Assembly: GCF_000281045.1 (NCBI RefSeq)
Contig: NW_008246069.1
Coordinates: 1,319,882 to 1,340,098 of the forward strand
DNA: 20,217 nt
Source: Saprolegnia diclina VS20
Lineage: Eukaryota > Oomycota > Saprolegniomycetes > Saprolegniales > Saprolegniaceae
Direction: 5' to 3'
The notes under the pieces were generated by a model. The model had not been told where the DNA came from and ran no database searches. It worked only from the letters and a program-made list of their open reading frames with translations. This document shows, in pieces, positions 1 to 10,341 of the stretch. A program made the translations under genes and the position numbers. Positions within the stretch are counted from its first letter, which is position 1; each line of letters opens with the position of its first letter.

Positions 1-1174
1 AGACGACGATGCAACGCACGTTCTCTCGGTCGTTGGCAGCTCCAAGTTGACCACGTTCAGCTGTTTTGTACTAGGACGCTATAGCGTTGGTTTCCAGTCG
101 GATATCGTACGGCAGACGTGAAAGAGGTGAGCTATCACTCATATTCGATGATGACTTTATACATATTTGACGCGGATCAACGAATTGTGTGACTGCGTCG
201 TTCCTGGCCATAATGTGGCCAGGTAAACGCCATGTCGATGTTCTATCGTTCGTCGATTGATGTCAAGACTGCGAGTTTAGTCGTCGAAACCAACGCGCCA
301 TTGTTGTCGTTGAAGTAGGTCGACTAAAACAATACCATTTTCGATGCTCTACCATTAGGGAAAAAGAAACAGGTGTTGCAACACATGTTGCTGCACAACC
401 CCGTGCAAACGACTAGGATGTCAGTGCTATACTCGCCCCTGATTCCCTCCACTCTTTCCATTCAATGGCTGGGAACAGTAAGTGGGCCTAACCGGCGACG
501 ACAGACAGCGAGCTCAATCTATATTCATGGGTCTCGCAAAGGTGGGGATTCTTGCAAGCGGCGGCGAGACATGCCCCGCTCTGTCGCTGCACTGACCACT
601 ACCGTCTTCTTCGAGCAAGTGACCGACAAAGACCCAGCGACCTCAACTCTCGGCTCGTTGCCCCAACAGAGCTACATTTTGGGTCGCGTAGCTAACGTCG
701 TTGTTGTACACTTTACACTCCATCATCTTCCATGGTAGGGCGACCAAATCGCTTCCATAGCACTTGTAGACGCTTATTAGCTTGCGGCGTCGCCATCTTT
801 CCCATAGCAATTGCCATTTTCCCCATAGTACAATGCACTAATACCCCAAGATCCTTTGCGTAGCGCCGTGCCGAGTGTATGTCAGTGTGCAGTACAGTAT
901 TGCGGGAGCCTTACACCAAGACAAGCATGACCGTGGAAGATGATCTGCCAAGGTTGTAGATCCGTGGCAATACTAGTAACAAGCTTATCTACTGGACCCT
1001 GAGCTCCGGTCAACCTGAAGCCACTCGACTCGCCGAGCGTTTACGCACATGTCGGGCTGACGGTAAACCGAGCCGTCTCTACGAGCGCACTGCAAGTTTG
1101 TATGCGCCAGTTGTGTATCCGGATCCGGATAATCGAACCGACCAGTTTCTTGTCACATTGACACTGGCGAGACC
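1..1174. other. Intergenic stretch with no recognised gene
   Basis: I see no credible gene here. A 121-codon open frame at 373-738 on the + strand has no recognisable domain and a composition unlike the neighbouring genes. A perfect 8-bp hairpin (CCTGGCCA, loop TAATG, TGGCCAGG) sits at 203-223, and a 16-bp palindrome at 1116-1131. The last few hundred bases must contain the promoter and leader of the NPC1 gene, but no TATA box or oomycete initiator could be named with confidence. Confidence 0.6.
1116..1131. promoter_or_regulatory. 16-bp perfect palindrome TATCCGGATCCGGATA upstream of NPC1
   Basis: The sequence TATCCGGATCCGGATA is its own reverse complement and ends 43 bp before the NPC1 start codon. 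The same half-sites, TATCCGGA and TCCGGATA, recur with a 5-bp spacer at 7307-7327 upstream of the ankyrin gene. This could be a binding site for a dimeric factor or part of the 5' leader. The role is inferred from position and symmetry only. Confidence 0.35.
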
Positions 1175-4100
1175 ATGGTAGCAAGCTCTGGCGCGCTGCT
1201 GCTGCTGGCCGCTCTTGCTGCACCTGCGTATGCGCAGGTACCGACGGCGAAGCTCCCGACGACCCTCTCCAAGTGCAAGTACTCGAACGCCAACACGTGC
1301 GTGGACAACCCGCAGACCAACCCAGTCGCGACCACGCTCGGCCTCCCAGCCTTTAGCCGAGGCCCGGGCACGTGCTCCATGATGGGCGTCGCCTCGATTC
1401 CGGGCCTGAGCGCGAGCGCGACGCGGCCTGCGCTCTACACGCCCACGACGGCCATCGTAATCCGCTGCGCCTCCGCGCCGGGTGCTCACTCTTTGCATCG
1501 TAGGACGCGTACGCCAAGAGCGGGCTCCGAAACAAGTTTTCCGCGTGGAACGCGACCAACCAAGCCGCCTTCCAGCTCGACTGTCCGCTCTTCTACCAAG
1601 ACCAGATCCTCAGCGGCAAGCAAGACTACGTACGTCCGCTTGACGAGGTGTTGGCATCTCACGCGCCTTGTAGCTCTGCTGCACGGAGGACCAGTATGTG
1701 GTCATGCAGACGCAGTACCGGATGATCAGCGGTCTCTGCGAAACCTCCAAGCGTGTGCTCCAGAACGTCTGGTGCAGCTACGCGTGCCACCCGAACCAAG
1801 CACTCTTTATCAACGTCGACCAGGTTCACTACTACCCGTCGGCGACCGACCCGACGACGTCGTACCCGGCGATCGAAGAGGTCACCTACTATGTCGGCGA
1901 CAACTGGGCGCGCGACGTTTACGACTACAGCAAGGCCGACCTCATCGCCAAAGTGCTTTGCCAGCCCCAAGCCGGCTGCTCGTCGGGCCTCGGGCTCCTC
2001 AACCGCATGGGCCAGTACCAGCTCAACGGCATTGGGTCGCCCAACCAAGTCAACTTTGTCGCAGCATCGACGCTGCCATTGGTACGCGGATCGATCCCGT
2101 GCGACTGCATTTTTATTTATTTTTGTTTTTTCGTTGTTGCTAGGCGGACGTGTGCCCGTGTACCCGTGCGACGTCGAATGCCACGGTCGCGAATGCCTCT
2201 TGTATCTTGCCGCTTGACCAAGTGCTGCCGACGTGCGTCGGCGTCTGCGGCTCGGTCTGCGACGCGCCAAGTCCCGCGCTTCCCTACACAGCGAGTCGGC
2301 TACTCGAGTATGTCTCAGCCCTACATTAATCCAACTCGACTAGGCTGCGTTGGTGCAACGACAACGGGCAACCGCAACAACTCGGCCGGCAACGGCACGT
2401 CGTCGATTTGGGCGCCGCTCTGGGCGAGCATGGAGGACAACATCAAGCCCAGCGACTATACAAGCCTCAACACGGCGCTTATGATCGTGATTGCTCTCCT
2501 TGTACGACACGTTGCTGCCGCCCAAACTCACTCGGTTCGTAGATCGTATTTGTGCTGAGTGGCGGCTGGTATCTCCACCGACTGGCGCTTTTGGAGGAGA
2601 AGGAAGACGAGCCGAGTGCGACAGCGGCTCCGGTCAACGCCAGTCGCGTCAATACGCTGGCCACGCATCTCATGCGGCAGTGGGCACTCTTTGTATGTCG
2701 CCGCCCGTACCACGTGCTCACGGTGGTCCTCGCGCTCGCCGCGTTTTGCAGCGCTGGACTGCACAAGACGGTGATCCAGACCGACCCGATCAAGCTCTGG
2801 GTGGCCGAGTCGAGCCGCGCGTACAAGGAGCGCGATCGCTTTGGCCAGCTCTTTATGCCGTTTTACCGCACGGAGCAGGTCATTTTGACTCCGAAAGACG
2901 GCGGACCGATTGGCCGCGTGGACGTTCTCCGCGCCGCGCTGCAGATCCAAGACCAAATCAAGCAGCTCCACGTGCCGTTCAATGGCCGGCGTACGTACCG
3001 TGTTTTTGGTGTATGGAAAACTTGAAAGATTGATTCATATATTTGCGATGTAGAGATTGGCGTCGAAGACATTTGCTGGCGCGCGACCGGCACGGGCTGC
3101 ACGATCAACGCGATCACGCAGTACTTCCAGAACGACTTGGCGACTTTTGAGATCTACGCGTCGAACGGCATGGCGCTCGACCACTTTCAAAACTGTCTCT
3201 TCTCGCCGTCGTACGCAGACGTGGCGTCGTGCCAAAAGCTCGCTGCCAAGAACGTGGTCCTGCCCGCCAGCATGAGCGGTACCTTGCGTCGGCGTCTCTC
3301 CTTGTTCTTTGACCATGTTTTGATGCGTAGACTGCCCGTGTCTCTCTGCGTACGGCGCCCCCATGGACATGTACACGACGGTGCTTGGCGGCACGCCGCC
3401 CAACGCGACCAACAATGCCAATCTGTACATCAACTCGACGACGCTGCTCTCGACGATCCTTGCCTACAACTACTATGACGATGCGCAAAACGCGCCGGCG
3501 GTCGCGTGGGAGCGGGGTTACATTGACCTTCTCCAGTCCCTTGCGTCGACGAACGGGGTGTTTGACGTCGCGTTCTCGGCGGAAACGTCGATTGCCGATG
3601 AAATTGCAGTCGCCAGCAAGAGCGACGTGACGCCCGCGCTTCTCAGCTACTGCCTCATGATCCTCTACGTGACGCTTGGCATCAACCGCTGGAAGATGTC
3701 GAGTCTGCGCCAGAGCTGGCGCGAAGCCAAGCTCACGCTCGGGTTTTGCGGCATCTTGCTCATCTTGCTCGCAGTCGTCTCGACGATCGGACTCTTTTCG
3801 TGGACCGGCGCCGCCGTGCAGATTGTCATTATGGAAGTCGTGCCGTTTCTGACGCTGGCCATTGGCGTCGACAATATCTTTTTGATGCTCCACGAGATCC
3901 GGCGGGTCCAAGACGACGCGACCCGCCACGGCCAGCCGCTTGTCGTCGACGACATCATTGCCAGTGCTGTGGCATCGATTGGCCCGAGCATTGGGATGGC
4001 GTCGATCATCGAAGCGATCGCGTTTGTCTTTGGCTGCATTAGCCCGATGCCGGCGGTGTTGTGGTTTGCCGCCTTCTCGGCCGCTGCGGTGGCCATCAAC

Positions 4101-5678
4101 TTTGTGTTTCAAATGACGCTCTTCTTGTCGCTGGTCGTGCTCGACAAGCGGCGCGAGCTCGCTCAACTCGCCCCGGTCATGGACCTCGCCGAACGCATCG
4201 ACATTGGCGACCTTCAGATTGTGACTCTGACGTGGATCCAGCGCGTCGTTGGTGCGTACGCCGACGTTTTGGCCAAGCCTTTGGTCAAAGCGATCGTCCT
4301 ATGTGTCTTTATGACGGCAACCGGTCTCTCGATCTACTCGGTCGAGTCGCTCGAGCAAGGACTCGACAATGCCGATGCAATGCCCTCGAAATCGTACCTC
4401 ATCACGTACTTCGACACGATCAACGTGGCGCTGGAAACGGGACCACCCATCTTTTACATTGTCGAGAGTGGCTACAAGGGCAACCCCGTGTTTGACTACG
4501 CCAACATGTCGACCGTGCCCGCGTTTTGCACGTCGAAAGCGTTTTGCAGCCCATTTTCCGTGCCCAACGTCGTCTCGGCGCTCGGCAACTCGGGCGTCTC
4601 GACCATCACGCACACGAGCCCCGGCGTCGTGCACTCTTGGATGGACGACTTTTGGCCATTTGTGGGCGCGCAGTCGGCGTGCTGCCGCGTCGACAAGACC
4701 TCGGGCAACTACCTCCCGCTCAACGCGTCGGATGCAGCGTACATGGCAGCGCGCGACGCGGCCGACACGTGTTTTCCGCTCACGTCGACCGCGCCACCGG
4801 TACCGGCGTCGAGCTTTATGTCGCTCTTTCGCATCTTTGCCTCGGCGAATGCCGGCCCGCTCTGCTCGCACGGCGGCGGTTCGATCTACCGCGGCCAGTT
4901 TAGCATTGACGAGCACCCGATCCCGGTGCTGAGTGCGACGTCGGCGGGGCTGCCGCTTAGCAACCCGAACGCAGGCAAGGCGGTGACAGCGGCGTCGTAC
5001 ATGGCGATTTCGACGGCCAACCCGACCCAAGGCGACTACATTGCGAGCTACAAGCAAGCACGGCATGCGGCGCAGTATATGAGCGACAAGTCGGGCGTCC
5101 ACGTGTGGGCCTACTCGATTTTCTTTTGCTTTTTCGACCAGTACCTCACGATCGTCCACGACACGCTTCTCCTCGTCGGCCTCGTCTTGATTGCAGTCTT
5201 TGTACTGCATGTGCTGTGCTTTGGCGCGTTCTGGACGCCATTTTTGGTGACGCTGACGATCGCCAACCTCTGCGTCTGCGTCGCGGGCCTCATGGAGCCG
5301 ATTGGCATCCTCTTGAACGGGCTCAGTCTGGTCAACCTCATCATCGCCGGTGGCATCTCGGTCGAGTTTTGCTCGCACCTCGCGCGGTCGTTCCATTTTG
5401 GAAAAGCAACGAGCGGCAATGCGCGCATGAAGGAAGCGCTGCGGCATGTGATGGCGTCCGTCATCTTTGGCATTACGATCACCAAGATTGTGGGCTTGAG
5501 CGCGCTCACGCTGGCCGACTCGCGCATCTTTCAAAAGTACTACTTTCGCATGTACCTCACGATCGTGCTCTGCGGGATCCTCCACGGCATGGTGCTCTTG
5601 CCCGTGCTCCTCAGTCTCTCGGTCGACCTCCCGCGGCTCTGGACGAAGCGTCGCGCGCCCATCTCGATCCAACCGTAG
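1175..5678 (+). CDS. NPC1: NPC1-type lysosomal sterol transporter (Niemann-Pick C1 homologue)
   Basis: Members of this RND-related family accept cholesterol or other sterols from NPC2 in the lysosome lumen and move them through the limiting membrane. Exons read as 1175-1456, 1504-1629, 1674-2081, 2144 to about 2294, 2344-2501, 2543-2990, 3054-3278 and 3331-5678, giving about 1381 residues (human about 1278). A signal peptide (MVASSGALLLLAALAAPAYA) is followed by a Cys-rich luminal domain with the CC..Q and YAC.P.Q..FI patterns of the NPC1 N-terminus. Exon 7/8 reads DCPCLSAYGAP, like human DPCLGTFGGP. The sterol-sensing domain lies at roughly residues 700-875 and includes IMEVVPFLTLAIGVDNIF. 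A Cys-rich second luminal loop (WMDDFWPFVGAQSACCRVD) and a last membrane block with GGISVEFCSHLARSF follow. The junction after exon 4 is uncertain: the good GTATGT donor at 2308 breaks phase, while GTCGGC at 2295 keeps it. The C-terminus lacks the dileucine lysosomal signal of the human protein. The gene converges on the ankyrin gene, leaving 94 bp between the stop codons. Confidence 0.93.
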
Positions 5679-5772
5679 CGCGTTGATACCTTGATACTTT
5701 GGGTCGAAACAAGGATGCAGTGAAATCGACCAACGTTTTTGACGTGCTAGCATTTGCAGTGTGGAAACGCCG

Positions 5773-7213
5773 CTAACGTTGCAAGGCGTCCTGGACGAGC
5801 GCCAGGACGCCCGCATGCCCACTGGTCACAGCGGCCGACAGCACCGACTCGCCAGCCTACATATACCATCGTCGTCCAAATTCAACGCCGGACGACGTAC
5901 TTGAGTGCACTTGTGGACGTCAGCCCCGGCCTCGAGCAAGGTGGCCACCACATCGGGATGACGGCGGAGCGCAGCGTCGTAGAGAGGCGAGATGCCAGCC
6001 TACGTAGCCACGAGTCGTGTTGCAACTCTATGCACACTATGTACGGTGCAGCAGTGGTTCACATCAGCCGACGCTGCAATGAGGCGGGTGACGACACCGT
6101 TATGGCCGTACCAGGCAGCGATCGCCAGCGATGTATCGCCGTCCTACGGAAACCGTGGGCGGCCCTCTCGTCATCGACAGCAGCGTACGCTTGAGCACAT
6201 GTCGACGGTGGCGTCTGCAGCGAGTAGCACGTCGACAAGCGCCTCGTTGTTGTTCCGGGCGGCGCAGTACAGCGCCGAGCGACCACTCTACAACTGACAC
6301 GATGAGCTTTTTCGGCAGGAGCATGACGCTGATGACAGGAAGCGCGACGGCGTCGACGTTGGCACCGGCGTCGATGAGCAGCGCAAGGACGGAGGGCTGC
6401 ACGCCCCGGGAGGCCGCGTACACCAGGATCGGTATAGAGTTCTATGGGAATCGCGTGTCGGGGCCCACTCACACAAGGAACGACATACCCGAATGCTCGT
6501 GTTGGCATCGGCGCCAGCGCCAAGAAAGAGCGAGACGAGGTCGGGACGGTCCTGATGCACCGCGAGCTCGAAGGGCGTCATATTGGCTGCCGATGATCGG
6601 GACGTCTGCGTCATCACGCTTGGGTCCGCAGCCACGAGCAGCGCCACAATCGGGACGTGGCCCAACAGCATCGCTAGCATCGTCATGGAAACCCCATCCT
6701 ACAATGTGTTGAGTGCACGGATGAGCGAGCATCGTCCGACATGGGTCGCATGCGGGTCGGCCCCCGCGTCTAAGAGCACTCGCACGCAGTCTTCGCTGCC
6801 GCGTTTCACCGCAGCAAGCAGCGGTGCGCCACCTCGCTACAGATATAAAACGCAGGATTGTCAGCGCCAAACGCGCCTCAAGAGCAAATCGTACGCCAGT
6901 GGTGGCGTTCGGAGAGACCCCGGCCGCCAAGAGCGTAGCCACCTCGGCCACGTCGCCGTTGGCCGCGGCTGTTGTCAGTGGAGACGGCTCCTATTGATGG
7001 TGCGTAAGGCGATAGCGCATTCGAATCGGGTCGTACGGGCGTGAAGAGCCCGGCCGCAGTAATCGCCGAGACGGCAGCGGCCGTCACCACGGCCGTCTGC
7101 GTGACGAGGCGCAAATACGACGAGGTGCGTTGCGTGGCAGCGTGTGTCGAGGCGGCGCGCCAGCCAAGAGCGCGTCGACCGAGCTGCGCGAGACGTCGCT
7201 GTGTCATGAGCAT
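5773..7213 (-). CDS. Ankyrin-repeat protein with a basic, hydrophobic N-terminus
   Basis: Nine exons, in coding order 7213-7037, 6990-6895, 6836-6741, 6698-6489, 6441-6337, 6287-6189, 6143-6045, 5999-5901 and 5856-5773, encode 354 residues. All eight introns are phase 0 and 42-58 nt long. After a 59-residue head, the protein is a run of about nine ankyrin repeats (for example GGAPLLAAVKRGSEDCVRVL, AGISPLYDAALRRHPDVV). Most exons are exactly 96 or 99 nt, one repeat each; the 210-nt exon carries two. The head begins MLMTQRRLAQLGRRALGWRA, is rich in Arg with no acidic residues, and is followed by a hydrophobic stretch (AVVTAAAVSAITAAGLF). That suggests a mitochondrial presequence or a signal anchor, but this is a guess. 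Ankyrin repeats bind partner proteins; no catalytic domain is present, so the function is unknown. ATG 7207 is an alternative start. Confidence 0.9.
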
Positions 7214-7260
7214 GGTGGCGCGTTCGCGGGGCTTCAAAGTGACGACGGGCAACAACACTT

Positions 7261-7298
7261 CAACCCGTCACACACATTACCACAACCCTGACGGGTTG
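7261..7298. repeat. Inverted repeat, 10-bp arms (CAACCCGTCA / TGACGGGTTG)
   Basis: Arms at 7261-7270 and 7289-7298 are perfect reverse complements around an 18-nt loop. The hairpin starts 47 bp upstream of the ankyrin start codon, so it probably lies in the leader or core promoter. Its role is unknown. Confidence 0.6.
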
Positions 7299-7306
7299 TA
7301 GACACA

Positions 7307-7327
7307 TATCCGGATTGCATCCGGATA
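7307..7327. repeat. Inverted repeat TATCCGGA / TCCGGATA
   Basis: Perfect 8-bp arms at 7307-7314 and 7320-7327 flank the spacer TTGCA. The half-sites are identical to those of the palindrome upstream of NPC1 at 1116-1131, only with a different spacing. This makes a shared binding site or a shared repeat fragment possible. Confidence 0.55.
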
Positions 7328-7382
7328 CGTGCAGCTCAGGAGGCGTCGTCTGAACACGCCAAGCCATGATTGACGGTCCTCA

Positions 7383-7438
7383 CCTTGAACCAAGAGTACA
7401 TAATTATCATATGATATTTATGTACTCTTGCCTTGAAC
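7383..7438. mobile_element. 40-bp near-palindrome inside an 8-bp direct repeat: probable minimal DNA-transposon relic
   Basis: Bases 7391-7430 form an almost perfect palindrome: 19 of 20 pairs match, outer arm CAAGAGTACATAA, centre ATCATATGAT. It is bounded on both sides by the identical octamer CCTTGAAC (7383-7390 and 7431-7438). An 8-bp direct repeat around terminal inverted repeats is the signature of an hAT-type target-site duplication, and the element would be little more than its two joined ends. The terminus CAAGA only partly fits the hAT consensus, and there is no coding content. A transcriptional hairpin with chance flanking repeats is the alternative. Confidence 0.5.
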
Positions 7439-7996
7439 GTACTAGTACTTGATGATACCTTTGTGGGCTACCGGCCGTCGCAGCGACTAGTGTACTGAGG
7501 GTTAGTCCATTGTTTTGTTGCCCTGGATTGGATCCTGAACCCTAACTGCGCATGCTGGCGACTCGTACGACCGAGTATCCTCGATACAAGTTGTCATTTC
7601 AAATGTGTCTAGCATGGAACAAAATAGAACGGTTTCGAAATTTGTACGAGCTGCTAGTTGAAAGCAAACTGCGCTGCGAGCGGCACATGGTCCGAGCCAC
7701 AGATTGGCAACGTAGCTCAGCAACGGCAGAGATTTTCAATGGCTGTGCTATCGTGCATCATGACCCCGTTCACAGTCGTAAACGCGGGCTCTTTGCTAGA
7801 GTCGTCCGTCGCGTAGTTCGCACTGGTCCGGTATCCATTGCGGCGTCCAAAACGTATCGTAGAAATCCACCTTCTAAACACAAGTTTATCGAGTGTTCCA
7901 CAACAAAGTAGCGACGAATCGAGGCATTATTCAACGAATTTTGGTTGTTCCACACAGGACACTGTTGTGATCTTCGACATCTGGCAGAAAATGAAG

Positions 7997-10341
7997 CTAC
8001 TCGGCGGCAACTCGATCGGTCGACTCGACGGCCGGCAGCGCCGACTGATGGTGCCACATGGACGCATACGCTACCATAGTAGATCCTTAGCCCATACACA
8101 ATAGTGTCTAGCAAACGTACCGCCTTGCTTTTGCATCAGCACGTCGTGCGCACCAACTTCAACCACTTGGCCGCGTTCGAGGACAACGATTTGCTCGGCG
8201 TGCTGGATCGTCGAGAGGCGGTGCGCAATCACGAGCTAGCACCAACACTAGTGTCTCTCGAGACAACTACAAAAGCACGTACAGTCGTTCGGTCGGCGCA
8301 AATCTCGAGCAGCGACTGGTAAATGCTGCGCTCCGTTCGCGTGTCGAGTGCTGACGTCGCTTCGTCGAGGATCATGACGCGCGGGTTCTTGAGAATTGCC
8401 CGCGCTATCGCAACGCGCTGTTTCTCGCCACCCGAGAGCTTGAGCCCGCGCTCGCCGACCTAAGTATGGGCAAACCCTAACTCATTTCGCCAACGAGAGC
8501 CAATGTATGTACGCGGGTCTGGAAGCCCAAGGGCAACGTCATCACGAAATCGTAGAGCTTGGCCGACTTGGCTGCTTCAAGAACGTCGGCTTCGGTCGCG
8601 TCGTGACGGCCATATTGAATCTAGTCGGATACGAGTCGATAGGAGCTTTGACAATAATGTACATTGTAGAAGATGGTGTCGTTGAACATGACGGCGTCTT
8701 GGGGCACGATACCGATCGCTTGACGCAATGACGCCTGCGTCACCTTGGCCACGTCTTGTCCGTCAATCAAAATACGTCCGGACGTCACGTCGTAAAAGCG
8801 AAAGAGCAGTCGACTCAGCGTGCTCTTGCCCGCGCCCGTCGCGCCCACGACCGCGAGCGTGTGCCCCGGGGCAATCGTCAGATTGATGTCCTTGAGACCG
8901 TTCGCATATGGCTGTCCGGGGTACGAGAACCCCACGTGCTCGAACGTCACGGCGCTTTGGTGGGGCGCCAGGACCAGTGCCTATCATAGACGCGGTCACT
9001 ACTAAATTTGACAAAACAAGTCTTTTATACCTTGGCCCCGGGCATGTCCTGGATGTCGGGTTCCACGAGGAGAATCTCGACCAAGTTGGACATGTCGACA
9101 ATTGACTGCATGATGGTGTTATAGATCGCACCGAGCGAGTCGAGGGGCTTGAAGATCTGGGTGACGTAGCTGCCGACGGCCACGAAATCGCCGACGGTAA
9201 GTGTTCCTAGGGTTCGGTTTCGTATAGGGGTAGGGGTGGTCTCGAAATCGTACCTTGCTTGATCTTGGCGGCGGCAATGAGAAGGCAAAGCAACAAGCAA
9301 ATGCCTTGGATGAGCTGCTGCGCCACGTTGATCGAGTTGGTAAGGCCTCGCGTTAAGAACGCCGACTGCTGGAAGGACGCAATGCTGCCCAGGTACCTAA
9401 ATGTCCAAAATAGCTAAAATGTATCGAAAATACGTCGAAATCTTGTCAAATCGTACCGGTCGCACTCGTACTGCTCCGAGCAAAAGTACTTGACCGTCTC
9501 AAAGTTGGTGAGACTGTCGACGGCCTTTTCGTTGGCATCGTTGTCGTGCTTGTTGCTGGTCTTTTTAAACCGGAGGCGGACTCGAGTGCCGAGGACCGTC
9601 ACCGTGACATAGACGACCACGCTCACCTACACGCTCTTGAGCTTTTCGCTGTAAAAAATACGTGCAATGTACCCCAATGACCAGCGTCAGGAGCTGCTCG
9701 TGGAACGCGAAGAAGAAAATACCGCCGACCGCAATCACCTCGAGGATCGTGGGTACTAGGCGGAAGAAGAGCACGTTCACGACCGAGTCGGTGCTGTCGA
9801 TGCCACGGTCCAGCACCCGCATGACCTTGCCCGTCTTCTTGGTCAAATGAAAGTGCATCGACATGGCATGCAAATGCGTAAAGACCTTGGCCGACACCTC
9901 CTTGTACGCGCTTTGCATCACGCGCAGGTAGAGGAACGTCTGCAGCTGCTTGGAGCTGTTGGAGAGGAAGAGGAACCCGACGTACGTCGCAATGGCGGCC
10001 ACGGGGACCTCGGCGGTCGCGATGAGCTCGTTCGTTGCCTCCTTGAGGTACAGAGGCGCGAGGACGCGAAAGGCGCGCGACGCGCCGACGAGCGAGACGG
10101 ATGTAATGGCCCGCAGGCGCTACGCGTATGCATGTGAGCCTGCTGCCAGAGTATGCATCGTGCTCTACCAGCGCCCAGCTGTCCTTGGGCCAAAAGTCTA
10201 CCAGGGCCATGAGCGAGCGGCAAGGTTGATGGACGTACATGGCTTGATGAGCACGCCGAGCTCGGTGAGCGGGACGTCTTGGCCGTCGCCGGCCTCGAGG
10301 TCTTCGTAGCCGTACTGCTTCATCTGCGCCCGGGGACCCAT
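7997..10341 (-). CDS. ABC half-transporter, ABCB6/HMT1 type
   Basis: This subfamily exports porphyrins, glutathione- or phytochelatin-metal conjugates from mitochondria, vacuoles or endolysosomes as homodimers. Eleven exons, in coding order 10341-10239, 10197-10169, 10119-9673, 9626-9457, 9396-9254, 9206-9031, 8980-8663, 8620-8513, 8459-8283, 8235-8121 and 8070-7997, encode 619 residues. The membrane domain opens with [10 protein letters not shown], like the YLWP motif of human ABCB6, and contains [14 protein letters not shown] and [15 protein letters not shown]. The nucleotide-binding domain is complete: Walker [10 protein letters not shown] (402-410), Q-loop VPQDAVMF, signature LSGGEKQ (506-512), Walker B VMILDE (526-531) and H-loop His562. 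The tail YASMWHHQ is typical. VTQASLR and LPGA-like DMPGAK favour ABCB6/HMT1 over ABCB7/Atm1. The extra N-terminal TMD0 of human ABCB6 is absent; only about 34 residues precede the core. Exon 2 is 29 nt. An out-of-frame ATG lies 34 nt upstream (10375). Confidence 0.94.

Larger units (their letters stand above)
7214..7996. other. Hairpin-rich spacer between the ankyrin gene and the ABC transporter gene
   Basis: This is the 5' flank of the ankyrin gene and the 3' flank of the ABC transporter gene. The first 230 bp hold three separate inverted repeats (listed individually). From about 7450 to 7996 I recognise nothing: a 119-codon open frame at 7552-7911 on the + strand matches no family I know and lacks the codon style of the real genes. 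Confidence 0.6.

Noticed and set aside
373-738. A 121-codon + strand frame
   Set aside because: No domain, low-GC and erratic composition, no initiation or splice evidence.
4299-5822. Long antisense open frame (about 500 codons) opposite the NPC1 last exon
   Set aside because: It is Arg/His/Asp-rich nonsense produced by GC-rich codon bias of the sense gene, and has no recognisable motif.
7552-7911. A 119-codon + strand frame in the spacer
   Set aside because: No recognisable family; I considered a transposase fragment but found no catalytic motif.
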